Shown here one piece after another: positions 17,537-24,821 of a stretch of DNA of 42,697 nucleotides. A model generated the notes under the pieces. The model had not been told where the DNA came from. It made no database searches and saw only the letters and a list, made by a program, of their open reading frames with translations. The first letter of the stretch is position 1; each line of letters starts with the position of its first letter. The DNA comes from an uncultured Clostridia bacterium. GTDB lineage: Bacteria; Bacillota; Clostridia; Christensenellales; Borkfalkiaceae. The stretch is from the NCBI GenBank assembly GCA_944327465.1, contig CALVHH010000022.1, forward strand, positions 1 through 42,697, written 5' to 3'. The translations under genes and the position numbers were made by a program.

Positions 17537-17947
17537 TTAAGGGCTTTCATCCCTGTCGCCATCAAACGTGCCGGTTATCTCTTCCATGCCCTCACTGTCG
17601 ACTTTTGCAAATTTTACTTCGGATTGATCCTCTTCCTCACCGTCTTCCGAACTTTCGGAAAGAGAATTTTCTGCCTCTCCGGATTTTTCATCCGCGTTTT
17701 TGGCAGGCTGAACCTCCGCCGAAACATGCCTTCCCTCGCCCGAGTCGAGTATCTTGCGCGTTTCTTCATCATAGACGGCCACGTCATATTCCATTTTTGC
17801 AAGATTTTTATCGGCATAGACCCTTCTGAGCGCCTGCTCTTTGCGCATATTCCGCCTCTTTGTGCAGTAGGCGTATATAAAATATGAAAAGAGCAGAATA
17901 AAAAACAGTCCGCCGGCGCAAATCATCAAAATATAGATAGCATCCAT
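17537..17947 (-). CDS. Hypothetical single-span membrane protein with acidic tail
   Basis: A 136-residue protein of unknown function. One hydrophobic helix (about residues 4-27) is followed by a basic stretch (TKRRNMRKEQALRR), predicting a short outside N terminus and a cytoplasmic tail. Residues 70-136 are strongly acidic and low in complexity (many E, D, S), probably disordered. No family was recognised. The ATG has no Shine-Dalgarno site; a TTGACA-17-TAAAAT promoter ends 6 bases before it, so the mRNA may be leaderless. It is divergent from the TetR gene and may be its target. Confidence 0.65.
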   Translation of the reverse strand: MDAIYILMICAGGLFFILLFSYFIYAYCTKRRNMRKEQALRRVYADKNLAKMEYDVAVYDEETRKILDSGEGRHVSAEVQPAKNADEKSGEAENSLSESSEDGEEEDQSEVKFAKVDSEGMEEITGTFDGDRDESP

Positions 17948-17953
17948 ATATTT

Positions 17954-17982
17954 ATTTTATCAGTAAATAAAATTAATGTCAA
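17954..17982 (-). promoter_or_regulatory. Promoter of the membrane protein gene, leaderless geometry
   Basis: TTGACA (17,977-17,982), 17-base spacer, TAAAAT (17,954-17,959), then 6 bases to the ATG at 17,947. Transcription would begin at or next to the A of the start codon. Confidence 0.7.
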
Positions 17983-17992
17983 CAATTAATTT
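17970..17992. promoter_or_regulatory. Inverted repeat between divergent promoters, candidate TetR operator
   Basis: AAATTAAT (17,970-17,977) and ATTAATTT (17,985-17,992) are reverse complements around a 7-base spacer. The repeat touches the -35 boxes of both divergent promoters. AT-richness lowers certainty. Confidence 0.5.
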
Positions 17993-18019
17993 GATTTTTT
18001 AAGCACAATACTGTATAAT
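17991..18019 (+). promoter_or_regulatory. Promoter of the tetR-type gene
   Basis: TTGATT (17,991-17,996), 17-base spacer, TATAAT (18,014-18,019). A start near 18,026 gives a 24-base leader carrying the GAGGTG ribosome site. Confidence 0.75.
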
Positions 18020-18049
18020 AGGCTTATCAAGCAACAACGAGGTGCTGCT

Positions 18050-18625
18050 ATGGCTACAGACAAAAGAATAATAAAAACAAGACAAGCTATAACCACAGCA
18101 TTCATGGAGCTGTCACTTGAAAAGGACATACGCAAAATAACGGTATCGGATATTGCCGGCAGGGCGTCCGTCAATCGCTCCACATTCTATCTTCATTATA
18201 ACGACGCCAAGGAAGTGCTTGAAGATATTGAAAACAACATTTCAAAGACCGTCTACGAATGTTTTGCAAAATTCGACACCTCAGACATATTCAACAGCTC
18301 TTACGAAATGTTTATCACCCTGACGAGATTATTGGATGAGAAGCCCGCATTCAAAAATTTTATGCTGCACTCGCCCTCATCGGGATACGTCGTTGCCAAC
18401 ATAAAACATACGATGCTGCAAAACGCCGTCACAACCACGCTGGCAAAATCTAAGTATATAGGCGACCTCAATAAAATATACATCTCCATAGTCTATATGA
18501 TTTCGGGCATGGTAGATGCCTACATTCAATGGGCGACCAACGACAGAGAGGACAAGATGTCGCTTGAAGAACACTGCAAAATAATAAGCACGCTGACGCA
18601 GTCGGTTATAAACGCCGTTGCGTAA
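18050..18625 (+). CDS. TetR/AcrR family transcriptional regulator
   Basis: A 191-residue one-component repressor. The N-terminal helix-turn-helix spans about residues 8-55 (IRKITVSDIAGRASVNRSTFYLHYNDAKEVL), and the C-terminal ligand/dimer domain resembles the TetR_C_8 group often found near dihydroxyacetone-kinase regulators and orphan loci. The start ATG has GAGGTG 6 bases upstream. It is divergent from the acidic-tailed membrane protein, with a 23-base inverted repeat between them. Ligand and regulon are unknown. Confidence 0.9.
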   Translation: MATDKRIIKTRQAITTAFMELSLEKDIRKITVSDIAGRASVNRSTFYLHYNDAKEVLEDIENNISKTVYECFAKFDTSDIFNSSYEMFITLTRLLDEKPAFKNFMLHSPSSGYVVANIKHTMLQNAVTTTLAKSKYIGDLNKIYISIVYMISGMVDAYIQWATNDREDKMSLEEHCKIISTLTQSVINAVA

Positions 18626-18640
18626 CGACAAATTTTTAAG

Positions 18641-18675
18641 GGGCGCGGGGACAAAAATCATTTGACCCCGCGCCC
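18641..18675 (+). terminator. GC-rich hairpin between tetR-type gene and murG
   Basis: GGGCGCGGGG (18,641-18,650) pairs with CCCCGCGCCC (18,666-18,675). It follows the regulator stop by 15 bases. The T tract on the plus strand is poor (TCTTCAT), so it may be a weak terminator. Confidence 0.55.
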
Positions 18676-18677
18676 TC

Positions 18678-18707
18678 TTCATAATAACCGCGACAAAACA
18701 ATATAAT
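18678..18707 (+). promoter_or_regulatory. Possible murG promoter, leaderless geometry
   Basis: TTCATA (18,678-18,683), 18-base spacer, perfect TATAAT (18,702-18,707), then 6 bases to the murG ATG at 18,714. No Shine-Dalgarno sequence is present. Confidence 0.55.
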
Positions 18708-18713
18708 AATTAT

Positions 18714-19751
18714 ATGAAAAAGATAATGTTTTGCGGCGGCGGAAGCGCCGGTCACGTCGTTCCCAATCTGGCGCTGTGCGAACAGCTGAAAGGAAAATAT
18801 AATATTTGCTATATCGGCACCCGGGCTATAGAAAGGGAGCTGTGCAAAAGCAATTCGATAGAGTTTTTCTGCTTCGACGGAGTAAAACTTGTGCGTGACA
18901 AAGTACTATGCAATTTATCTATTCCGCACAAATTGCACACCAGCATAGTCCAATGCCGAAAAATTTTGGAAAGAGAAAAGCCCGACCTGCTGTTTTGCAA
19001 AGGCGGATATGTTTCCCTCCCTCCCGCAATTGCCGCGCATAAACTCGGTATAACCATACTGACGCACGAATCCGACATGAAACCGGGGCTGGCAAACAAA
19101 CTTATTGCACGCAAATGCCGCAGAGTGCTTACAGCATTTCCCTCAACGGCGGCAAAATTCAAAAACGGCGTATATACAGGTACGCCGCTCAGAAAAAACT
19201 TATTTGAAAGAGATAAACTTAAAGAAAAGAGCAGACTCGGCTGCGACCTCAGACCGGCAATACTCGTTTTAGGCGGAGGCAGCGGTTCAACGGCTATAAA
19301 CGAATGCCTGCGCGGCTGCCTGACGGAACTTTGCAAAGATTACAACATAATACACGTATGCGGCAGAGGCAACGCGGTGCGCTCGACGTTAAGCGGCTAC
19401 AGACAGATAGAATTTTGCGACGATATGGGACAGCTGTACGCATGCGCCGACTACGCTGTATCGCGCAGCGGCTCGAACGCCGCAAACGAACTGATAGCCC
19501 TGAAAATACCCACTCTTTTCATACCTTTGGAAAATGCGGCAAGCCGCGGCGACCAGATAGATAACGCAATGTATTTTTACGGGCGAGGGTTGTGCAGAAT
19601 ATTGCGCCAATCGCAAATGACGCTATCGTCGCTAAAACAGGCAATAGGAGAACTGCTTGCCGACGATAAACTGATATCCTCTCTTAAAAACAACAATTTT
19701 AAACGCGGAAACGAACGTATAATTGCAGAAATTGAAAGCGCTTTAAATTAA
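18714..19751 (+). CDS. murG: UDP-GlcNAc:undecaprenyl-PP-MurNAc-pentapeptide GlcNAc transferase
   Basis: MurG adds GlcNAc to lipid I, forming lipid II on the cytoplasmic face of the membrane. This 345-residue GT28 protein shows the N-terminal glycine loop GGGSAGHVVPN (8-18), the acceptor-side loop CKGGYVSLPPAIAAHKLG, the HESDMKPGLANKL segment, and the donor-binding region VLGGGSGSTAIN plus SRSGSNAANE. The HESD...PGLANK variant replaces the usual HEQN...GxxN and is, as I recall, common in Clostridia. It stands outside any division/cell-wall cluster, so it may be the only MurG or a paralogue. Its 3' end overlaps mntP by 9 bases, tail to tail. Confidence 0.85.
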   Translation: MKKIMFCGGGSAGHVVPNLALCEQLKGKYNICYIGTRAIERELCKSNSIEFFCFDGVKLVRDKVLCNLSIPHKLHTSIVQCRKILEREKPDLLFCKGGYVSLPPAIAAHKLGITILTHESDMKPGLANKLIARKCRRVLTAFPSTAAKFKNGVYTGTPLRKNLFERDKLKEKSRLGCDLRPAILVLGGGSGSTAINECLRGCLTELCKDYNIIHVCGRGNAVRSTLSGYRQIEFCDDMGQLYACADYAVSRSGSNAANELIALKIPTLFIPLENAASRGDQIDNAMYFYGRGLCRILRQSQMTLSSLKQAIGELLADDKLISSLKNNNFKRGNERIIAEIESALN

Positions 19752-20363
19752 TCCTTCTATCAATATTTTCAGACCTATCGCGACAAGTATGAGCCCGCCG
19801 AGTATCTGCGCTATGCCGGTCTTCTTTTCGAACAGTTTGCCCACTCTTGAGCCTATAAACACGCCGGCACAGACTATAATGAATGTGGTTATGCCTATGA
19901 TGCCCGTATAGCCCCAGACGGTAACTTCGGTTATTCCCTCATCGTACATCGCAATAAAACTGATGCCGACAGCCAGGGCGTCAATGCTTGTGGCAATTCC
20001 CTGAACTATCATCTCAGCCACATTGAACTTTTTGGGCGCAAGCTGCTCTGCCGGCTTGCGCATTTCCATGACCGAATCAAGTATCATTTTAACGCCAATT
20101 ATTAACAGTAAGGCAAACGCTATCCAATGGTCGTAACTGTCTATAAACTGCGTGTCTATGACCATTGACAGCCCGAATGCAACAAAAAAGCCGATGAGCG
20201 GCATCGCCATCTGAAAGACTCCGAAAGTCAGGGCTATGGCAGCCCCCTTCTTCCTGTTCAAATCGCGATAGCACATTCCGTCGCACACCGACACTGCAAA
20301 TGCATCCATTGAAAGAGATACGCCTATAAGAAATATCTGAAATACCAATTGCCAACTCCACAT
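19743..20363 (-). CDS. mntP: Manganese efflux pump MntP
   Basis: A 206-residue membrane protein with six hydrophobic helices, formed from two repeated halves, each with a conserved acidic motif: SMDAFAVSVCDG in the first and SIDALAVGISF in the second. These Asp residues are needed for manganese export in the family. Manganese riboswitches (yybP-ykoY) often precede this gene, but here the promoter ends 6 bases before the ATG, leaving no room for one. No Shine-Dalgarno site is seen. The 3' end overlaps murG by 9 bases. Confidence 0.93.
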   Translation of the reverse strand: MWSWQLVFQIFLIGVSLSMDAFAVSVCDGMCYRDLNRKKGAAIALTFGVFQMAMPLIGFFVAFGLSMVIDTQFIDSYDHWIAFALLLIIGVKMILDSVMEMRKPAEQLAPKKFNVAEMIVQGIATSIDALAVGISFIAMYDEGITEVTVWGYTGIIGITTFIIVCAGVFIGSRVGKLFEKKTGIAQILGGLILVAIGLKILIEGLI

Positions 20364-20369
20364 GCAGTA

Positions 20370-20398
20370 ATTATATAATAACGGTGTCGATTTGTAAA
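20370..20398 (-). promoter_or_regulatory. Promoter of mntP, leaderless geometry
   Basis: TTTACA (20,393-20,398), 17-base spacer, TATAAT (20,370-20,375), then 6 bases to the ATG. Five of six and six of six consensus matches. Confidence 0.8.
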
Positions 20399-20458
20399 CA
20401 CATAAAATTTAAATATTAAAAAATTATAAAATATTTTTGAAATACCCTTAAAAATAGT

Positions 20459-20486
20459 TTGCTTTTTAAGAAATTTACAGTATAAT
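20459..20486 (+). promoter_or_regulatory. Promoter of tRNA-Pro
   Basis: TTGCTT (20,459-20,464), 16-base spacer, TATAAT (20,481-20,486). The start would fall near 20,493, about 11 bases before the mature tRNA. Confidence 0.65.
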
Positions 20487-20503
20487 AAATAAGCTGTTTG
20501 CAT

Positions 20504-20580
20504 TGAGGTGTAGCGCAGTTTGGTAGCGCGTCTGGTTAGGGACCAGAAGGTCGTGGGTTCAAGTCCCGTCACCTCAACCA
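20504..20580 (+). tRNA. tRNA-Pro (anticodon AGG)
   Basis: Acceptor stem TGAGGTG/CACCTCA, discriminator A, encoded CCA. D arm GCGC/GCGC. The anticodon stem TCTGG/CCAGA encloses TTAGGGA, so the anticodon is AGG (20,538-20,540) followed by G37, as expected for m1G37 in tRNA-Pro. A34 is unusual in bacteria, where UGG and GGG are the normal proline anticodons. Confidence 0.9.
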
Positions 20581-20624
20581 ACAAAGGACCGCATGAAATA
20601 TTCATGCGGTCCTTTGTTTCTTTT
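20581..20624 (+). terminator. Terminator of tRNA-Pro
   Basis: A 17-base arm (20,581-20,597) is the exact reverse complement of 20,601-20,617, with an ATA loop and a following T-rich tail. Confidence 0.93.
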
Positions 20625-20680
20625 TTATTTGTATCTAAGACTAAAATCAGTCAAATTTGTATGCGTGCGCAGTTATATTT

Positions 20681-20717
20681 AAAAAACGGAAGGTAAAAAT
20701 ATGACCTTCCGTTTTTT
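20681..20717 (-). terminator. Terminator of the Pr6Pr-like gene
   Basis: AAAAAACGGAAGGT (20,681-20,694) pairs exactly with 20,704-20,717. The A/T flanks make it usable from either strand; it follows the stop codon at 20,729. Confidence 0.9.
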
Positions 20718-20728
20718 GATTAAAATCA

Positions 20729-21385
20729 CTAAATGCACCTCTTTTGCAGCTTGAGCAGCTTAATATACAGTGCGGCAATACCCGAAACGAGCAATATCAT
20801 TACAATTATCCACCAGAATGTGCCCATAAAGTACTCACCCCCGCCGCCGAACCCGAAAGCGCCCACAGGAGAATTCCAGTTGAGAAAGAAATACGGGTAG
20901 TTGAGTCCGTTTCCAAAATCCCAATTGCTTACATAGCCTATCGAAGCGAATATCAGATAGTATATCGGAGGCACCAGCGCCCACACAATCACATTGTAGC
21001 GCGGCGCTTTTTGCCCTGCAACAAACAAATCGGCAATGGCGCATATCGGCACAACTACATGTGTGAGCACATTTGCGGCAGAATTGAAAGCACCCGGTAT
21101 TGTGGGCGCCAGCACGGCGCAAAACACGCCGCCCGTCAATGTGATAGCAACCGTGAAAACAAACTTTATTATCCACAGCGCGGACGGAATATCACCATTT
21201 GAAGTCTTTAACCTTACAATTTGCGCAATCGCAAACACCGCGAGAATTGCAGCTATCCAAATGTTCGACTGTATTGTAAAATACAAAAAGCATTGCATGC
21301 CCTGCACCGCCGTAAGCGCAATGCCTGCAACAGCGCATATGACGACGCATGTTTCCAGCGCTATCGAAATCACTTTTCTGAACAT
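20729..21385 (-). CDS. Pr6Pr family (FAR-17a/AIG1-like) membrane protein
   Basis: A 218-residue protein with six or seven hydrophobic helices. The segment FTIQSNIWIAAIL after the second helix, the HVVVPICAIADLFV segment and the C-terminal YPYFFLNW motif match the Pr6Pr group. Function is not established for bacterial members. The ATG at 21,385 is chosen because GGAG lies 8 bases upstream. An in-frame ATG at 21,415 sits 7 bases after a TATAAT box and would give a leaderless form longer by 10 residues (MKQYDCGEKS); both forms could be made. Confidence 0.75.
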   Translation of the reverse strand: MFRKVISIALETCVVICAVAGIALTAVQGMQCFLYFTIQSNIWIAAILAVFAIAQIVRLKTSNGDIPSALWIIKFVFTVAITLTGGVFCAVLAPTIPGAFNSAANVLTHVVVPICAIADLFVAGQKAPRYNVIVWALVPPIYYLIFASIGYVSNWDFGNGLNYPYFFLNWNSPVGAFGFGGGGEYFMGTFWWIIVMILLVSGIAALYIKLLKLQKRCI

Positions 21386-21422
21386 ACTCTTCTCTCCGCA
21401 ATCGTATTGTTTCATAAAAGAG

Positions 21423-21451
21423 ATTATAGCACAATACAAAACTCCTGACAA
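21423..21451 (-). promoter_or_regulatory. Promoter of the Pr6Pr-like gene
   Basis: TTGTCA (21,446-21,451), 17-base spacer, TATAAT (21,423-21,428) on the minus strand. The start site is predicted at 21,415-21,416. Confidence 0.8.
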
Positions 21452-21494
21452 GCATAAGTGACAGACAGATTTTTTGCCTGCATGCCACATCGTA

Positions 21495-21530
21495 AAAGCG
21501 CCCGCGCAACTTGTGTTGCGCGGGCGCTTT
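21495..21530 (-). terminator. Terminator after the dgt-dnaG-rpoD gene series
   Basis: A perfect 16-base inverted repeat (21,495-21,510 with 21,515-21,530) around a 4-base loop, GC-rich, ending in CTTTT on the minus strand. It lies 65 bases after the zinc-ribbon gene stop. Confidence 0.88.
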
Positions 21531-21595
21531 GAATCCCTTTAGTTTTACCGCCGCAGGGAACAAACTAATTATATGTCCCCGGCGAAAAAGTTATG

Positions 21596-22294
21596 TCATC
21601 TATACAAAAATCTATGACAATTTTCACACTCGATTACCTTTCCCGAAGCGGCGTTCTCCTTTTCAGCTATCGAAAGCGAAGTTCCGCACATCGGGCAGAC
21701 ATCGCCCTTCAGCTGACAAAGAATAGGGAAAACTCTCTCGCTGCGCTTTGCCTGATATTTTTTAAGCACATCGTCATCGATATCTTTTGCAAGCTCTTTG
21801 AGGTCTTTGGCAATCGCTTCGGCTTCGACCTGCACAGTATCCTTATACTTCTTGAATGCAGCCTGCAATTTGGGATATTCTTTCTGCGCGGCAATGACGT
21901 TCTTCTTTAAATTCTGATATTCTTCTACCTGGTCTTTGATATTGGATATAAGATTGTTCAGCTCGTTCTTGAGAGCTTTGAAATCTTCTAAAAGGCTCTG
22001 CGCGCTGCGCTTATAAAAGGAGAGCGCATTGCTCTCTTCCGCAAGCTCATCGAGGTGGTCAAAGTCTTTGAGCGTTTCAGCCAGTTCGGCATAACGGGCA
22101 TTGAGCCTGTCGATATTTGCTCTGAGCTCCTGAGCCTTGGCTTCGATTTGGTCGAGCTTTTCGGAAGCTTTGGTAAGATACGAGCGCGCCTGAATATACT
22201 TTTTGCGTTCATCGCTCGAATTGAGTTTTTGCTCGACTTTAATGAGGCGGGAATCAGCCTCCTGATACTTTAAAAGTTTTTCAACCTGTGACAT
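21596..22294 (-). CDS. Coiled-coil protein with C-terminal zinc ribbon
   Basis: A 232-residue protein made of a long charged coiled coil (about residues 5-170) and a C-terminal C4 zinc ribbon (CPMCG ... CENC). This matches the CT398-like/C4-type zinc-ribbon family commonly found beside nif3 in Firmicutes; a nucleic-acid or RNase-related role has been proposed but is not established. The ATG at 22,294 has AAGGAG 6 bases upstream, so a longer in-frame start at 22,336 is rejected. It is the last gene of the dgt-dnaG-rpoD series. Confidence 0.85.
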   Translation of the reverse strand: MSQVEKLLKYQEADSRLIKVEQKLNSSDERKKYIQARSYLTKASEKLDQIEAKAQELRANIDRLNARYAELAETLKDFDHLDELAEESNALSFYKRSAQSLLEDFKALKNELNNLISNIKDQVEEYQNLKKNVIAAQKEYPKLQAAFKKYKDTVQVEAEAIAKDLKELAKDIDDDVLKKYQAKRSERVFPILCQLKGDVCPMCGTSLSIAEKENAASGKVIECENCHRFLYR

Positions 22295-22313
22295 ATTTGT
22301 CTCCTTGAGATTA

Positions 22314-23105
22314 TTACATAAGTTGTGCATCCACATATACGCAGACCTGCACGCCGAACATCGGCGCCAATGCCTTAGCTATGCGCTTAAAACCGTATAC
22401 TTCGGACGAATAGTGAGTGAGCTGCAGAACATTCACATTATTATAATAGAGCCCGGTTATCATGTGATGCGCAATATCTGCAGATACGAGCACGTCTGCC
22501 CCGCCGTTTATTGCAAGGTCGGCAGCGTCGGCGCCACACCCCGCACCACAGAACGATGCAACCCTTTTGATTATTCTTTCATCGTCGCCATATGCAAAGC
22601 AGCGGCGCGTTTCAAACGCCTTCAACGTGCGCTTGACAAAGTCTTTAAACGTGACCGGCTCTATATCGTACAATCTGCCGTAACCGCCCGAAGACAAATC
22701 GTTCATGACGCTTCTCGCCTCGACGCCGCCCAGACCGCGCATAAGATAATAGTCTATACCTTCCGGTGCACTGTCAAAATTGAGATGCATGGATATCACG
22801 CCGATGTTGTTTTTAATACAGATGACAAGAGCTCGCGATATGACATCGTCGGAAGGCTTTATGCTCTTTTGTCCGTGATAAATTGCAGGGTGGTGAGTAA
22901 CCAAGAGATTGCACCCGCGCCTTACCGCCTCTTCCGCCGCTTCGGGAGTAAAGTCGAGCGAAAAGAGCACTCCGGTGATTTCGCCCTCATTTTCGACGAG
23001 TATGCCGCTGTTGTCGTAATGCCCGTATTTTTTGCAGAGCTCATCGCTCAACGCAACAGGCGCGATTTTATTTTCGATTATTCTGAATATATCAATGAGT
23101 TTCAT
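22314..23105 (-). CDS. Nif3-like dinuclear metal centre protein
   Basis: A 263-residue protein of the Nif3/YqfO family, toroidal hexamers with two metal ions per subunit. Metal-ligand signatures are LLVTHHPAIYHG near residues 69-80, HLNFD near 102, and the C-terminal HYSSE segment. The Bacillus homologue lies in the same place, after the sigA-trmK genes. Cellular role is uncertain (GTP cyclohydrolase-type activity has been suggested for relatives). Overlaps trmK by 14 bases. Confidence 0.92.
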   Translation of the reverse strand: MKLIDIFRIIENKIAPVALSDELCKKYGHYDNSGILVENEGEITGVLFSLDFTPEAAEEAVRRGCNLLVTHHPAIYHGQKSIKPSDDVISRALVICIKNNIGVISMHLNFDSAPEGIDYYLMRGLGGVEARSVMNDLSSGGYGRLYDIEPVTFKDFVKRTLKAFETRRCFAYGDDERIIKRVASFCGAGCGADAADLAINGGADVLVSADIAHHMITGLYYNNVNVLQLTHYSSEVYGFKRIAKALAPMFGVQVCVYVDAQLM

Positions 23106-23763
23106 GTCTTTGAACGCTCCTCAAAAATTCCTGTCGCCTTAAAAGTTCTGAGCGGCTTTCCGAACTCATGCCGCTCTGCAAATATCCGGAAATTTTTGAC
23201 AATTCCAAATCTATATATGTCTGAAATAGTACTTCGTTAATGCTGTCTCTGCCAAACGCATATTCCGCATCGGAATACTCATAGGTACCGCCTTCCCTTT
23301 CTCCTTTGATAATGAAATAAAACTTGCCCGACCTGAACAATGTATCCTCAATTATACGGCACCCGTTTTCGACGAGGTACCTGCGCAGAAGCCCGGCATT
23401 TTTCATCGGCTGAAAGACAAAGCGTTCGGGGATGTAGCCTCGCTTTAATATGCCGACTATCTCCTCTCCGCCCATGCCCGCTATGAGCACAAGGTCGGCG
23501 CCGCGGACTTTATCCAGCCCATCGCAGCAAACGCATTCTACCTTGCCTTTTCGAACCTCTTCATTTAAAAGTTTAGCGGCCTTATTTAAACTTTTTTGGC
23601 TGATATCGGTCACTATCGCCCTGTCGCACAGCCCGTTATCGAGCATATAGCGCGTACAGTAGCCGTGGTCGCAGCCGATATCGGCAAATACGCTGCACTT
23701 GTCCAACCTTGCACATATCTGAGGTATGCGTCCGTTTGCGCCGCCAAAAGTTTTCTGCCTCAT
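23092..23763 (-). CDS. trmK: tRNA (adenine(22)-N1)-methyltransferase
   Basis: TrmK methylates A22 in the D loop of tRNAs using S-adenosylmethionine. The 223-residue protein has the SAM-binding motif ADIGCDHGYCTRYML near residues 28-42, the motif LVLIAGMGGEEI and QPMKNAGLLRRYL typical of the TrmK family, and a C-terminal coiled-coil tail. It overlaps rpoD by one base and nif3 by 14, the arrangement seen across Firmicutes. Confidence 0.93.
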   Translation of the reverse strand: MRQKTFGGANGRIPQICARLDKCSVFADIGCDHGYCTRYMLDNGLCDRAIVTDISQKSLNKAAKLLNEEVRKGKVECVCCDGLDKVRGADLVLIAGMGGEEIVGILKRGYIPERFVFQPMKNAGLLRRYLVENGCRIIEDTLFRSGKFYFIIKGEREGGTYEYSDAEYAFGRDSINEVLFQTYIDLELSKISGYLQSGMSSESRSELLRRQEFLRSVQRHETH

Positions 23764-24821
23764 CAGGTATCGAGGAAATCCTTGAGATGTTTAGATCTTG
23801 AAGGATGACGAAGCTTTCTCAGCGCCTTTGCCTCTATCTGGCGGATGCGCTCTCGCGTGACGTTGAATTCCTTGCCGACCTCTTCAAGCGTACGCGGACG
23901 ACCGTCGTCGACGCCATATCTCAGCCGCAGCACCTTCTCCTCGCGGGGCGTCAGGCTGTTTAGCACTGACAGCAGCGTCTCCTTGAGCATGGTCGTAGAA
24001 ACGCTGTCCGAAGGCGTGACGGCGCGGTCGTCTTCGATAAAGTCGCCGAGATGAGAATCCTCCTCTTCACCTATGGGAGTTTCGAGCGAAACGGGGTCCT
24101 GCGCAATCTTTTGAATTTCGCGCACCCTGTCCTCCGAAATATTCATTTCCTGCGCAATTTCAGCAGGAGTGGGTTCACGGCCGTACTTTTGCAAAAGTAT
24201 CCTGGATACGCGGGTCAGTTTGTTTATAGTTTCGACCATATGCACGGGAATACGTATTGTACGCGCCTGGTCGGCGATAGCCCTGGTTATTGCCTGTCTT
24301 ATCCACCAGGTTGCGTAAGTTGAAAACTTGAAACCCTTTTGATAATCAAATTTTTCCACCGCCTTCATCAGACCGAGGTTGCCCTCCTGGATGAGGTCCA
24401 AAAAGAGCATGCCCCTGCCGACATAGCGCTTTGCTATGGAGACGACAAGGCGAAGGTTGGCTTCGGAGAGTTTCTTTTTTGCATCTTCGTCGCCTTCCTG
24501 CATCCTTCTTGCCAGCTCTATCTCGTCGTCGGCGGAAAGAAGGGGCACTCTGCCTATATCTTTGAGATACATTTTTACCGGGTCATCGAGCCCTATATCC
24601 GAAAGCGCCTGTTCATACAGTTCGTTGTCGCGCTCCGCCTCGTCGATTATCTGAATGCCAGCCTCGGCAATGGATTTATAAACATAATCCATCTGGTTGG
24701 GAGTAGTTTCGTACTTCTCCATTATGTCGCACAGGCTGTTCGTCGTGATTGAGCCCTTGGACTGATGGTCATCGATAATCTTTTTTAATATCTCGTTTAA
24801 TTTCTGGTCGGATAAATTCAT
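23763..24821 (-). CDS. rpoD: RNA polymerase primary sigma factor
   Basis: The 352-residue housekeeping sigma factor (SigA). Region 1.2 begins near residue 80 ([16 protein letters not shown]), region 2 has the -10 recognition helix ([17 protein letters not shown]), region 3 follows, and region 4 ends with the -35 helix-turn-helix ([20 protein letters not shown]). The short region 1.1 fits Firmicutes. It overlaps dnaG and trmK by one base each, forming the classical dnaG-rpoD macromolecular synthesis order. The TTGACA/TATAAT-like promoters seen in this window fit this factor. Confidence 0.96.
   Translation of the reverse strand: MNLSDQKLNEILKKIIDDHQSKGSITTNSLCDIMEKYETTPNQMDYVYKSIAEAGIQIIDEAERDNELYEQALSDIGLDDPVKMYLKDIGRVPLLSADDEIELARRMQEGDEDAKKKLSEANLRLVVSIAKRYVGRGMLFLDLIQEGNLGLMKAVEKFDYQKGFKFSTYATWWIRQAITRAIADQARTIRIPVHMVETINKLTRVSRILLQKYGREPTPAEIAQEMNISEDRVREIQKIAQDPVSLETPIGEEEDSHLGDFIEDDRAVTPSDSVSTTMLKETLLSVLNSLTPREEKVLRLRYGVDDGRPRTLEEVGKEFNVTRERIRQIEAKALRKLRHPSRSKHLKDFLDT

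Noticed and set aside
20364-20410. yybP-ykoY manganese riboswitch before mntP
   Set aside because: The promoter ends 6 bases from the ATG, leaving no transcribed leader.
20324-20605. A short minus-strand open frame across tRNA-Pro
   Set aside because: Its protein is the antisense reading of the tRNA gene, a known source of false hypothetical proteins.
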